Positions 1 through 10,260 of a stretch of DNA of 64,000 bases are shown piece after piece. Under the pieces are notes generated by a model. It worked only from the letters and a program-made list of their open reading frames with translations, made no database searches and was not told the DNA's origin. Source of the DNA: Zopfochytrium polystomum (taxonomy: Eukaryota > Chytridiomycota > Chytridiomycetes > Chytridiales > Chytridiaceae); the NCBI GenBank assembly GCA_025765615.1, contig JAIVFJ010000083.1, positions 62,001-126,000 of the forward strand. The letters are read 5' to 3'. How positions within the stretch are numbered: position 1 is the stretch's first letter; every line of letters begins with the position of its first letter. Made by a program: the position numbers and the translations under genes.

Positions 1-640
1 ACTCTTCCAAGGTCTCAGGGATGTGCAGAGACTGGGAGAGCATGTCTTGGATAGACTCATGGAGACCATCATGGTACAGCTCCATCAGAGCTGCATCATT
101 GTATCCAGAGTCTCTGGCTAGTTGCTTGAATTGGTTGGTGTAGGCCACACAAGATTGCTTTCCTTGCTTGATATGCTTGAGCTTGGATCTTGCTGTCCAA
201 GATGCGTAGGGGTCACCAAAGGTAGCTTCCAGCCCCTCCCAGAGCTCTTGCAGGGTGGTGGGTGTGCTTGGGAGAGATCTGTACCATGATTGAGCTTGAC
301 CAGACAGGAGGGTGCTTGTGAAAAGAACCTTGACTTGCTCACTGGGAAATCTTGAAGGTTGGAGAAGGATGACATTCTCCACAGTGGCCATAAAGTTCCT
401 AAGGTCTTTGGCCAGCCCAGTGAACTTGTCAGGGCTGGGAACCTTGGGCTCTCTTGCTTGGTTGGCTTGGGGCAGGGGAAGAGCTTGATGTTCTTGTTGG
501 TGAAGTTGTTGTTGAAGCTGGTGCTGCTGGTGAAGGACTTGTTCTTGAAGTTGGTGTGTCTGTCTTGAAAGGGCTTGTAATTGGTCCATCAAGGCTTGGA
601 AGGCAGTTGCATCAGGGAAGGTGTTGTTTGGGTCAGACAT
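1..640 (-). CDS. gag: Ty3/gypsy Gag, partial (copy 1, cut by window edge)
   Basis: N-terminal two thirds of the same Gag protein found complete at 31461-32384, read on the minus strand from an ATG at 640 (start MSDPNNTFPDATAF). About 213 of 307 residues are inside the window; the zinc knuckle and all of Pol lie beyond position 1. It contains the Gln-rich N-terminal segment and the conserved capsid-like core around the WTARSKLKHIKQG stretch. It sits directly behind the LTR at 670-977 in the expected order LTR, primer site, gag. Sequence is slightly diverged from the two other copies, so this is an older insertion. Gag would package element RNA in cytoplasmic particles. Identity is seen by direct match to the other copies; whether the rest of the element is intact cannot be judged here. 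Confidence 0.85.
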   Translation of the reverse strand, partial: MSDPNNTFPDATAFQALMDQLQALSRQTHQLQEQVLHQQHQLQQQLHQQEHQALPLPQANQAREPKVPSPDKFTGLAKDLRNFMATVENVILLQPSRFPSEQVKVLFTSTLLSGQAQSWYRSLPSTPTTLQELWEGLEATFGDPYASWTARSKLKHIKQGKQSCVAYTNQFKQLARDSGYNDAALMELYHDGLHESIQDMLSQSLHIPETLEE

Positions 641-656
641 GATGGCAGAGAGGGTG

Positions 657-667
657 AAGTGAATTAT
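657..667 (-). promoter_or_regulatory. Self-primer binding site, copy 1
   Basis: On the element strand this reads ATAATTCACTT, two bases after the LTR end. It is the exact reverse complement of AAGTGAATTAT inside the LTR just downstream of the TATA box, as in the other two copies. No tRNA-type TGG start is present. Confidence 0.6.
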
Positions 668-669
668 GA

Positions 670-977
670 TGTCAGGAACAGGGCAGGACAGGACAAGGCA
701 GACAAGGATCTGAGAGGAGTGATGATTGTATTGGAAACAATAATTCACTTGAGGGATGGGACAGGTCCCCCATCCCCCTTTTATACCTTTTGAGAGTCTT
801 CCTTGTCAAGACTCAAAGAAAGTTCCAGAAAGAGCAATTAGTAATACAATGATACCAATGATACCAATGACAACAAGACAAGTCAGGATAGCAAAGAAGG
901 TTCCAGAAGGTTCCACAAGGTTCCATGAAGGAATGTTCTAGAAGGTTCCAGAGGTTTCCAGAGGGTGATTCATAACA
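670..977 (-). mobile_element. Ty3/gypsy 5' LTR, copy 1 (308 bp)
   Basis: Begins TGTTATGAATC and ends CCTGACA on the minus strand (TG...CA). It matches the 353-bp LTRs at 27473, 32425, 44533 and 48075 but lacks a 45-bp tandem duplication in U3. The TATAAAA box and a shorter heat-shock-element-like array are present. Its outer end abuts an open copia reading frame at 978, so it was inserted into that element. Confidence 0.9.
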
Positions 978-3020
978 CTCTTCACAACCAAAAACAGTTC
1001 AAAACCATTAACGTCACCTCACGTCACCCCACACTATCGCGCACAGGAAGCCTCAGCACCAGCCACTGCCGATGCCCCGGAGACCTTTCCGCCCAGCGAC
1101 GCAAGGGGCAGTGGGCCCAGCGACCTGGAGAATTTGCCCAGGTCCAGCGCAGAGGCTCATCAGCAGGCGGGTTGGGATGGTGAGGGCCCCGCTTGGGGGG
1201 GCCCTGCGTCGCCAGACGTCTCGAGTTCTCTATCCGCAAGGGGTATTGACAGGCCCAGTGGTGAAGTGGACTCCGCCGTGTCAGGCGAAGTGCTACCTGC
1301 TGACAGGGCCCCTGTTGTGCAAGATGTGCTGTTCGCGTGTGAGCCTGATGAGGACTTAGACGATAACGATATCCAGTCAGTCTACAAGTCTGATGCTGAC
1401 GATGAAGACAGACTCCTTTACGCCTTCAACGTCAACTCCAACTCAGTCAAAGTATCCCCAGACACATACAAGGATCCACTGACGCACGAGGAGGCCATGG
1501 CATTGCCTCATGCAGAGCAGTGGAAGGAGGCCGAAGAGTACGAGCTGGATATGCTTCACAAGATAGGAGTCTTTGTGGAGTCAGCAGCTCCACCTGACAC
1601 CAACATTGTCAGCTGCAAGTGGGTCTACAAGCTCAAGTTCAACCTGGACGGCACCATTGAGCTGTTCTGTGCTCGACTTGTTGCTCGTGGATTCACCCAG
1701 CAGCCTGGCGTCGACTTCACCCTCACCTACTTGCCAGTTTTTAGAGGCAACACACTTTGTTGGATGATTGCCCTCAGCACCCTGTACGGCTGGGACATGG
1801 AGATGATCGACATCTCCTCAGCCTACCTATACGGGATCCTAGACATACCAATCTACATGGCACCACCACCTGGCGTATCGATCTCCCCTGGACTAGTGTG
1901 GCTACTGCTGAAGGGTCTCTACGGGCTGAAGCAATCAGGACGGACTTGGTATCGGCGTCTAGCCCTCCACCTTCGGTCAAAAGGCTTTGCTCAGAGCCAG
2001 GCAGACCCCTGCCTCTTCTGGCGCTGGACCAAGTGCGGGCTCTGCTTCATTCTGGCGTACGTCGACGACCTTCCACTCTTTGGCCACACTGCTGCCATCA
2101 AGGAGGCTGTTGCAGACCTCAAGACGGAGTTCAAGCTTCGAGAGCTGGGAAAGCTCAGCTACATTCTCTCAATGGAAGTCATTCGTGGTTCAAACTTCAC
2201 AATTCTCCATCAGACTAACTTCCTCCGGAACTTCCTCTCGCGCTTTGAGGCTAAGCACAGACCTGTAACGCCTTGCAACGCACCACTCAAGGTAACAGCC
2301 AAGCTCACCCCTCGCGACCGGCACTCCACCGACCCAAGTGAGGAGAGCGTCGACAGCACTGAGTACCTCCATGTGATTGGCAGCCTTAACTACGCTGCAA
2401 CGTCAACAAGACCAGACCTGGCACTCAGTGTCAGCTTGCTTGGTTCCTTTGCTCAAGACCCATGCATCCGGCACTGGCACGAGCTACTTGACGTTGTGGG
2501 GTATGTCAAGGCCACCTCCACAGTTGGACTTCGCTACAGCTCAGACAGGAACAACCAAGTTGTTGGCTATGCTGATGCATCGTACAACTCCCGCCATGAC
2601 TCTCGCTCACAGATAGCATACCTGGTGCTATTAGCAGGGGGAGCCATAGCATGGAAATCAACAAGATCAGCAACTGTCCCAACCTCATCCACAGCAGCAG
2701 AGTACATTGCACTCAGTGAGCTTGGTCGGGAACTTGAGGCCATCAACAACCTGCACCTATCAATCCAGCATCCCCTCAAGCTACTGATCATTGCCTACGA
2801 GGACAACACACCATCGATCCACATGACAGTTAACGACCTTCACACCGATCGCTCCAAGCACATCCGCCTTCGGTACCACCACATTCGGTCACTTGTTGAG
2901 GAGGGACTTGTGCAAGTTGAGTATGTCTACTCGATGGACCAGCTTGCAGACCTCCTCACCAAGCCACATGGACGCGATATGGTCTACGAGGGCCGGACTC
3001 TACTTGGACCGGCCAATTGA
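978..3020 (+). pseudogene. pol: Ty1/copia Pol, C-terminal part (reverse transcriptase and RNase H)
   Basis: The frame is open from the gypsy insertion junction at 978 to the stop at 3018-3020. It encodes an acidic, low-complexity linker followed by the copia reverse transcriptase (starting near WKEAEEYELDML, with the catalytic YVDD box near 2058) and RNase H (GYADASY, STAAEYIALSE, DNTPSIHM motifs between 2560 and 2830). The frame has no internal stop, so decay is recent. Gag, protease and integrase are not in the window because the gypsy element separates them from this half; the 3' LTR follows at 3125. The domain identity is clear; whether the missing half survives on the other side of the gypsy copy is unknown. 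The TG-type methionine starts inside the open frame are not biologically meaningful because this is a fragment of a polyprotein. Confidence 0.85.
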
Positions 3021-3114
3021 TTTGGGTTTTTCATCCGAGCAGGGGCTTCAAGCACTCTTCCCCAGTTTCTTACCTCTGGAGGGTTTTGTTTGAAGTCTAG
3101 GAAGGGCGCGTGTG

Positions 3115-3268
3115 CAAGGGGGAGTGTTGGAATATGCCCCTGCGAAGAAAGAAAAAAAAAAGGGAGAAGTTGATCACAGACTTGACTTGTCACGCCGTCT
3201 CGCCCTCCCGCTGCTCCTGCGATCGCGACCACGATCACCATCACTCGCCTCACTGCCGGATTCCAACA
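3115..3268 (+). mobile_element. Copia polypurine tract and short 3' LTR
   Basis: A purine run (GCAAGGGGGAG) ends at 3124 and is followed by a 144-bp LTR (3125-3268) that begins TGTTGGAAT and ends ATTCCAACA, a 9-bp terminal inverted repeat. A diverged relative in the other orientation lies at 16426-16602. A 144-bp LTR is short for the copia group. No partner LTR is inside the window, so the target duplication cannot be checked. Confidence 0.75.
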
Positions 3269-3529
3269 ATTCTAAAGTGAAAGCCAAATGGGTTGCTTTA
3301 ATTAGTTAGCTGATTGAGGGACATAATCCCCATCATTCGAAATGGTTTTCCCTAAAACAAAGAACAAAGAGAGAAAGAAGAAGAATGGTATTACAGAAAC
3401 ACCTTGGCAAAATTATTTACAAGAGTATAGAACACTCACCCAAACGTATATTTCTGGGTGGTGGTTTTACCTTTTTCTCGAAATTGGTGCACGACCCATT
3501 GAAGTCCCTCTCAAGGATTATCCTTGTCA

Positions 3530-4011
3530 CCACGCATGTAACACTGCACAATCCCGTCCATGTTTATGGCAGCCATAAAGTCGGTTCCTGAGCTTGGTGG
3601 GTTTTGGATTGTGTGTATCTTTGGACTGCGACTATTATTGGCTGCCCTTGCACCACGCAAAAAAAAGTTTTTGACATTGCTGTGTTTATGTGATTTTTGT
3701 AAAGATAAAAGGAGAAGAACAATAACAAGTCAGAGAGGATGTAATATAATTTAAGGCGAACTGCAGCACATGAACTTACCACCTAGTTCTATCCCTTTGG
3801 GCAGTTGCCCGGTTGGATCCTGCTTAGATGTTCTGCATTCATTGACATCAACAACCCTGAGTACGTTAGGATGTTTTTCCGCAACCCTTCGAAACTGTTT
3901 GTTTAGAGCTTGTCGACTGTGGACGTTTGAAGATGTGGCAGGATTGGAAAAGAACTGGGTCCCATTTCCAATCACCACCAAAGTATTCTCCTTTCCTGGA
4001 TTTGTGGACAC
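3530..4011 (-). pseudogene. Fanzor/TnpB-like nuclease, decayed C-terminal fragment
   Basis: Two minus-strand coding pieces. Piece one (3751-4011) has a GNGTQFF stretch, then after about 35 residues VDVNECRTSK, which fits the GNG...(E)xRTSK block of the second RuvC motif in eukaryotic Fanzor proteins. It runs into a GTAAGT splice-donor-like site near 3764. Piece two (about 3530-3690) has GTDFMAAINM, which fits the third RuvC block (RDxNAAxNI), but the usual RD reads TD. The zinc-finger cysteines expected between them are missing or diverged and the N-terminal two thirds is absent, so I call it a relic. Known: Fanzors are RNA-guided nucleases related to IS200/605 TnpB, often carried in eukaryotic transposons. 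The family call rests on short motifs and is moderate. The neighbouring repeat edge at about 4265 suggests the carrier was disrupted by later insertions. Confidence 0.45.
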
Positions 4012-5284
4012 TAGTCATCGCTATGCAACATCAGCTTATACATCTGTTGTTGCTACGTGAGGACAGCATTCTTAGTCAACATGCATCGCATGGACTGCAG
4101 AGGTTCTCTGTGAACCCTGCTCAGGGAGCGTAGCTTGTGTGAAGGCCCATGCAGGCTTCCTTCAAAAAAAGGGAAAGAAAGGTTCAGGACGTGCTAGGCA
4201 GCAGTACAGATCTAATTCTTTAGAAATGGCATTTGTTGGTTGGGTTGCTTGTATAATTGGTGTAAGGTGGAACTGACTGGTTAGCAGCAAGAGGTGTGAG
4301 ACTGTGCTCTCAAACTCCTCACCTGGGGCTATAGGTGGAAACTAGAGCATGGACCTAAATACCAATCCTGACTAATGAAAAGGGGCAAAAGGAGGGTGTC
4401 TAGGGGCACTAGACAGGAAAGTGTATTTGGAGTCTTAAAAAGCCCAAGAAAAACACAAATAAATCTCTAACACAAAAGAGGGGTTTCTCACACCAAAGCA
4501 TGAAACAGACACAATCACAAAAGAAAGCATAATCCTCTGGTGCAAGACACAGAAGGGTTTCATCTGGGGCACAAGGCCAAAGCCAAGTTAGACCAGAGAC
4601 AGAACCGACTTGATCGGTAAGACCGACTGAATCGGTAAGGGGAGTGACAAGCCACTACAACCCATCAAAAGAAACAACAAAAGAAATAAACAACAAGTCA
4701 AACCCTGAGTTGGAGGGGGTTGGAGAGACAAAGGGCAGACACAAGGAACAGTTAGTGTGCAGAGGTGCCTGTTGAACCAAATCAGAACTGTTTTCCACTT
4801 AACAGAACCAGACACAACTTGTCTCAACCAAGGAGAGTGTTCCAACTCACCAAGGAAGAGGGTGCAACCAGGGTGGGAGACAGTGGGACTCTTCTTGCTC
4901 CATCCTACCAGGAGACAGACCTCTGCCTCACCAGGCCAGAGAGAATAACCTGTCTTAGAAGCAAGGAAGGTCAATACCCACTCCCACACACAAGGAAGAC
5001 ACCAAAGACAACCACAGGTATTAGCATGAAAGGAAGAGGGTCTGAACCCAGCGAACCAGGCCCACCAAAGGCCAAAGGAACCATCACCAGGGACAGGGAG
5101 GAATACCAGAGAGACCATACCACCACATAATACCCGACCAGCCAACTCATTCATATCACCTTGAGAGACCTGGATTTGAAGTGATGTATTGACAGGAACC
5201 AGCGAGGCACTACACAGATTTACCCTCCCACCGTCCATCATCAAGTAGCTCCTACCCCAGACCAGCCTAAACAGTATGTGCAGA

Positions 5285-5362
5285 ATGGTGAGGTGCACTG
5301 GGACTTGAACCCAGCACACTGCCATAAATGGCCAAGAGAACCAATTCTCCTGTCACACACCA
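5285..5362 (-). repeat. tRNA-like module 1, copy A
   Basis: On the minus strand a T-arm-like block (GCTGGGTTCAAGTCCCAG) forms a 5-bp stem with a 7-nt loop and matches a polymerase III B box. The flanking ends pair as a 6-7 bp acceptor-like stem with wobble pairs. D and anticodon arms are poor. Best read as a tRNA-derived part of the repeat, not a working tRNA gene. Confidence 0.45.
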
Positions 5363-6064
5363 GGGGACTGCCACCCCCAGCTCATACAGACAGTCAGAGA
5401 AGGAATAAGGGCAGGCAAGAAGACTTCAGGTACAGGTTCTAAGGGGCAACAAGAATGGGGGGTGGGCTGCTTAAATAGGAGAGGGTTGGAATCAGCAGGG
5501 TGAAGGAAGAAGGAAGGGAAAAGAGGGGAAAACATATACAAAAGAACAAAACAATAAATAAAACAACAAAGAAGAGAGAGGAGGAGTGAGTCACCAAACA
5601 ATGGGGCTGAGCCATCAAACAAGGAAGACAGCTCAGAAAATCATGGAGCATTTCTTGGCATCAGCTGCCAAGAAAGATGGAGGAGATGGAGAGAGCTGGT
5701 TGGTGCAAAGAGGAAGACAGTCACTCACAAAAGAAAAGAGACACACACAGAGACAATAAACAAACAAATAAATAAAAGATAAAACAGTAAAAACAGGAAA
5801 AACAGGATAAACTACTAATTGAAAAAATAAGTAAAAATCATCAATAAAGAAAGGAGAAAAAACCCTATGATCTCATACCCTTTCATGAGGCCTTTCATCA
5901 TGGTAGCTTATGTAGCAGCTCTGTGTTAGCTCTGTGTACACCTGGACTCTGTACTTCTACCCACTGAAGCACATCATCCTAATCCATTTCCAAAAGTGAG
6001 GGGGGCAAGGCTTAGTCATTGTGCAGAACTTAGCATTTCTGCATCATTCAGTCAGTGACTGCCA

Positions 6065-6131
6065 GCATGTCTCGAACTTAGCACCTTTACCATTGAAGTG
6101 AGCGCTATACACCACTGAGCTAGAGGGACTC
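6065..6131 (-). repeat. tRNA-like module 2, copy A
   Basis: Minus strand reads as a tRNA-like head with a good A box (TAGCTCAGTGG) and a B-box-like AGTTCGAGACA. The D arm is recognisable; the acceptor and T stem are degenerate. The better-preserved version is at 43411-43474. Confidence 0.45.
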
Positions 6132-6424
6132 TGGCCAGTAGTGCAGAGCGGCCTGAGCCATTTGACCTGCAACTTAGTGCGTAATAATAACATGAATAAT
6201 ATACATGGCCGCGGCTAAGAGACAGTCCAAATCTCAGTGGTTCGGCTTGCAGGGACAATAATAACCCATGAAAATAATAAGAAATGGGGTCCAGCCATGT
6301 TACGTCACTTTCGTGAAACGTTGTTTGGTCAAGTCAAATTGATAATCCTCACAAGTTATCAGTTAAAAAGCGGGGTATACTCTTTTTATTTGAGGTCGCA
6401 GGCTCAACACCCTGTCGTCCTCAC

Positions 6425-6795
6425 AGAGGCACAAGACAGACCCAAACCTATCGTGACTGTCAGTAATTGTTCTCACGATGCCCATGGGAGAGCGAGCAAC
6501 TGCCAATGTAGACCTGGGCGCTGGCTTGCACTGATGACAAATACTCTGAGTATTAAGTGTAACGGAAACCTGGTGTCAACAGTTTTCGGTAAAAACCTCT
6601 CCTATATTATCTGCTTGAGGGAGGAGGAAAACTGTTGACACTGGGTTTCTGTTACACTTAATACTCAGAGTATTTGTCATCAGCGCAAGCCAGCGCCCAG
6701 GTCTGCATTGGCAGTGGCTCGCTCTCCCATGGGCATTGTGAGAACGAGAACTGACAGTCACAATAGGTTTGGGTCTGTCTTGTGCCTCTTGCTGC
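6425..6795. repeat. Long inverted repeat, about 185-bp arms
   Basis: Left arm (about 6425-6590, GGCACAAGACAGACCC onward) is repeated in reverse complement at about 6610-6795, with a short centre containing GGTAAAAACCTCTCC. The arm also occurs as a single direct copy at 51625-51780. The right arm ends at the recurrent edge GCTGCTAACCAGTCAGTTCC. It is therefore two head-to-head copies of one dispersed repeat. Confidence 0.75.
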
Positions 6796-6819
6796 TAACC
6801 AGTCAGTTCCACCTAACAG

Positions 6820-7051
6820 CGGTTACTACAACAGCCCAGGAAAGAGCAGAGTTTACCACTGCAGATATTCCACTGCAGTGATGGATCGAGACAGGAATGC
6901 TGCATGCAACATACACATTGATGCGGTTGCAAAGGCAAGGAGCTGGGAGATGGTGGATGTAAGGCAACACCTGCTTCGGATGACTCCTTTTCAACGAAAA
7001 TCTCCAAGTTGGAAGAGAAGAGTCCAGGTAAAAGCTGGTCAAATTCTTTGA
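6820..7051 (+). pseudogene. Fanzor/TnpB-like fragment with the third RuvC motif
   Basis: Plus-strand open frame ending at the stop 7049-7051. It begins at the edge of the inverted repeat and contains KSRVYHCRY and then MDRDRNAACNIHIDA, which fits the RDxNAAxNI block of TnpB and Fanzor proteins with the RD pair intact. About 45 basic residues follow. Everything upstream of this block has been replaced by repeat sequence. This is a separate copy from 3530-4011, being on the opposite strand and better preserved at this motif. Short motif evidence only; a DDE or other nuclease with a chance match is the alternative. Confidence 0.45.
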
Positions 7052-7915
7052 CTTCTTGCTTTGCTTTTTTTCCATCTGTCAGTCATTCCATCAAATCTGC
7101 GGTCAACTAAACAATAAGTGGCCTTACAACATCTCCCAACCGGTTGGATCAGTCCCTTCAGCCCCCTTCCCCTTCCCCAAAAGAAATAGTGAGGCCTGAA
7201 GTCGTTCCAGCAGCAGTGGTGGCTTTGTTGCCACCGTTGTGTACACCACAATCTCTCGCTGACTGCACATTGGCTGCTCCACCTTTTTCGTCCTCATCCC
7301 AAGGGGTGGTTTTTTTTCACGTTGACTGGTCCAAGATGCCACTGGCACGGCTGCCTTAAGGTTGGTCACTAATGAAAGAGCTCCTCTTCCAAAACAAAGG
7401 TGAGAACAAACAGTACCTCGAGAATTCCGCTGGTCTCTATTTACTATTTGCCTTGGAGTCAAATGCAAACTTGAAGTTTGCATTTGACTCCATGTGAGTC
7501 CGCTTGAGCACAAAATAAGCACGTAAGTTACAATGTCCTTGATATTCATTCCCAAGTTTGCTGACTATTTCCTCTTCCATCCTAAACAATTGTTCATTTT
7601 TGTTTCATTTTTTTCTTCGATTCCTATTTTTTTTTTTTTTGTCTTCCTGTTTTTCTGGCTTCGGCGTTTCAAGTGTAATAGCCACCTGCTCAGCAATTTC
7701 CATTTCGTGAGGTATTTAATATAAAAGTTGCAAAGAATGAGTGTAGAAGAGAAACAAAGCGCAAAACAGTGAGAGCGAGAGAGAGCAAGAGGGGTAGACA
7801 GACAGACCGAGAGAGAGAGAGAAAGAGAGAGAAAGAGAGAGAAAGAGAGAGAAAGAGAGAGAAACCTTCTGTTTCACTGAACTTTTGGCGGCCGGATTGT
7901 GTACACGCGTCTGGG
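7052..7915. other. Intergenic stretch with palindrome and GA microsatellite
   Basis: No supported gene. Holds a 37-nt near-perfect palindrome at 7455-7491 (arms GGAGTCAAATGCAAACT) and a (GA)n/(GAAA)n microsatellite at about 7775-7862. A minus-strand frame at 7124-7555 is open for 143 codons but has no recognisable motif. Confidence 0.6.
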
Positions 7916-10090
7916 TCAGTGTGAGGCAGCCACAGGCGCTGCTGTGGCCACCGCAGCTGCCGCCGTTGCCAACGCCCCCGCTGCGGACGCAGCGACACCC
8001 GTCCCGGTCAGGCTGCCTCGACTGCTCGACGCCTCCTGATTGCTCATACGCCGCACCTCTAAACGGTCCAGTCGCCCAAAAACGTTTTTCAAAAAGAGCT
8101 CCTTCTCCTTTTCGGGGGTCATAACGAAACGCTGGTCGCTCATCTTGCTCGGAGCTGCAAGGTTACGGCAGAGCACGGACAGGTCCTCAAGCAGCTGGGT
8201 CTCACGACTTTTCCAATCCTGTGCGGCGGGTGTTAGAGGGTATCAGTGGAAGGCCCAAAGTGGCGGCCACAAGAAATTAACGTCGCTTACCTGGTTGCTC
8301 ATGCGGCTCTCTGCGCCGCGTGCCACAAGCCTCACAAGTTTTGCCTCCTCCATCCTCTTCATGGCGCCCTCGGACATTCCCACCCTCTGATTCTCCAGCT
8401 TCCGGGCACCTGCAACCATCAAACTTTCCACCAAAGCGCTAAGCTTTTGCTCTCCCGACGCCATTGGCGTCGCACCAAACGTCGCTCGCTGTGTCGCATA
8501 CTCCTCCTTCCCCGCCACCAGCCTATCCACTAGCTTCGTCAGCTGCGCAGCATTCATGTTGCGTTCTTGCTGCGCAGTCAACGTGACCGTCTGGTTGAAC
8601 ATCCGCGGCGCCGTTCTCACCACTCGCTCGATCGCCGTCACCACCTCGCCGAGCTCTGTGATGGGGCGAACCATCGACATGGTGCTCATCGACAGCTCGG
8701 GTGGGCTCGCGATCGCACGCTCCGCATTCTCGACGCGGGAGCCCTGCAAAAGTGCTGTTCCAGATGATGGCGTCATAGGAGTTGTTGGCGACGGCGTGGA
8801 CGACGCGGGTGGCGTGGTGGGCGACGATGACACCGCAGCGGCAGTTGCGGCTCGACGCTGCTCAATGAGGCACAGTACGAGAGACGTCAGCCGGTCGACC
8901 TCTACCCACGCAGCGAGAGTTTCTGCGGTCGTGCCCCCGACCGAGAGCCGTGTTGAGCGGTTACTGCTGGTGGTAGACTCTCGTGGGCGCACCGGGGGTG
9001 GCGCTGAAGCAGTTGCCGAGTCCGCTACTTCTGTCTCGCTTTCACTCGAGGCGGGAGTGAGAGGAGAATGGACGATTGAATCCGACGCAGGCGCCGATGT
9101 TGCCGCCGTCCCGCTATCGCTACCAGCTTTATCCGGTGGCGTCGCTACCATGGCCGTCGTTGTCGCCGTAGCCTCACCGCTTGCCTCTGGTGTTGCAGGC
9201 AGGATTGACGGCATGCCTTGCACGTTGTAGAGCGCCTTGCACAGTTCTGCCAGCGCCACTGCGATTATCTGGTCCGGGTGCGCAGGTTGCGCCGACGCCG
9301 GCGACAGGGCAAGCCCCGCCAGCTCAGTGCTCCCCTCGGCTGCCGGTCCTGTTTCGAGAGACGGTAGCACTCTGTCCGTCGACGAGGTCGGAGTGCCCAA
9401 TGAAAGTCGGTGAGCCGCAACGCCGAGCGGCGAGCTCGCCGACGCGCTGTACGTGTTCACCGTGACGCTGCGCCTCGCCAGTCCGCCCCCGACGCTGCCT
9501 CCACCCCCGACGCCCACTACTTGCTGGCTGGACGCCGTCGGCGAGCCACTAAGGCTGCTGGGCGGCCGGTTCTTCGTCAATGGCCCCAGCAGCCGGCTCA
9601 TGGCCAGCCGTGGCGAATTCGGCATTGTTTCGGCCTCGCCGGCCGCGACGCCGGCGGCGCCGACGGCGGCAGATGTACCGGAGGGGCTTGTGGCGTTCTT
9701 TGACGTAGAACCGCGGCGGCTGAGCGACAAGGAGATGCGGCGAAACAGCTTCTCAGGCGGCTTCTCAAGGCTCTCTGGGCTGGCTGCCGTGGGCGTCACA
9801 CCTGCAGGAGACATCTGCTTCTCTTTCACCACCGGCTCCATCGCCAAAGCCTCCAGCGGACTCATGTGTTCCACCGCCAATGGAGAGTACTGCAGCTTGA
9901 GTGTGTTCGCCAGCTCGCGCAGCCTTTCTTCTTGGTTGTCGTCGCTGTCACAGCGAGCAGGGGCCTCGGACCGGTGGCGGTTGGTGTCCGTTATGATTTC
10001 CGCAATAACGGCGTTCAAAGCAACCAGTGCGTTTCCACGGAGTCTGTTCACCTCATCAGTAAAGTCACCGACGGCATTCGAAGATGCCAT
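7916..10090 (-). CDS. Ser/Thr/Ala-rich hypothetical protein, two exons
   Basis: Exon 1 runs 10090-8291 from ATG (MASSNAVGDFTDEV) and ends at a GTAAGC donor; the intron is 8219-8290 (72 nt, ending CGCACAG); exon 2 runs 8218-7916. The joined frame is in phase and gives 700 residues. The N-terminal 60 residues look helical, followed by long stretches rich in Ser, Ala, Thr and Pro that are probably disordered. A short helical block (LAELCKALYNVQ) and another around WVEVDRLTSLVLCLIEQ break the disorder. The C-terminal part has a charged MTPEKEKELF helix and an Ala-rich end. No known domain is recognised. The GC content and codon use resemble the neighbouring genes, so it is native. It is read in the same direction as the glycosyltransferase gene 170 bp upstream. 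Function unknown. Confidence 0.75.
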
Positions 10091-10260
10091 GGCGGGGGTG
10101 GGGATGGTTTTGGACTTAGAGACGAGGCGGTGGAAGAGGCGTATTTCTTGCTATTCTTAGTCGCAAGAAATCTCAGTTTACTTGCACTCTGAAAAGAGAG
10201 AGATGGCACACTATATCTTTATGCGGTATCTTATAAATATTCTATTTTCGGGTGCAGACT

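Larger units (their letters stand above)
4265..6425. repeat. Composite dispersed repeat, copy A
   Basis: From about 4295 this matches 41562-43748 nearly end to end with many small differences. It starts after the recurrent edge GGAACTGACTGGTTAGCAG and ends with a shared tail (GATAATCCTCACA...GTCGTCCTCAC, 6340-6425) that also occurs at 33400-33485 and 43665-43745. Two tRNA-like modules lie inside. One minus-strand reading frame (4588-5325) is open for 245 codons but is broken in copy B and resembles nothing I know, so I do not call it a gene. Confidence 0.7.

Noticed and set aside
4588..5325. 245-codon hydrophobic open frame
   Set aside because: Not preserved in the second copy of the repeat and without any recognisable motif.
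7124..7555. 143-codon minus-strand open frame
   Set aside because: No motif, spans the palindrome and has no splice or codon support.
8556..9230. 224-codon plus-strand open frame inside the Ser/Ala-rich gene
   Set aside because: Antisense of a GC-rich exon; the minus-strand frame has an ATG start, a clean intron and the longer reading frame.
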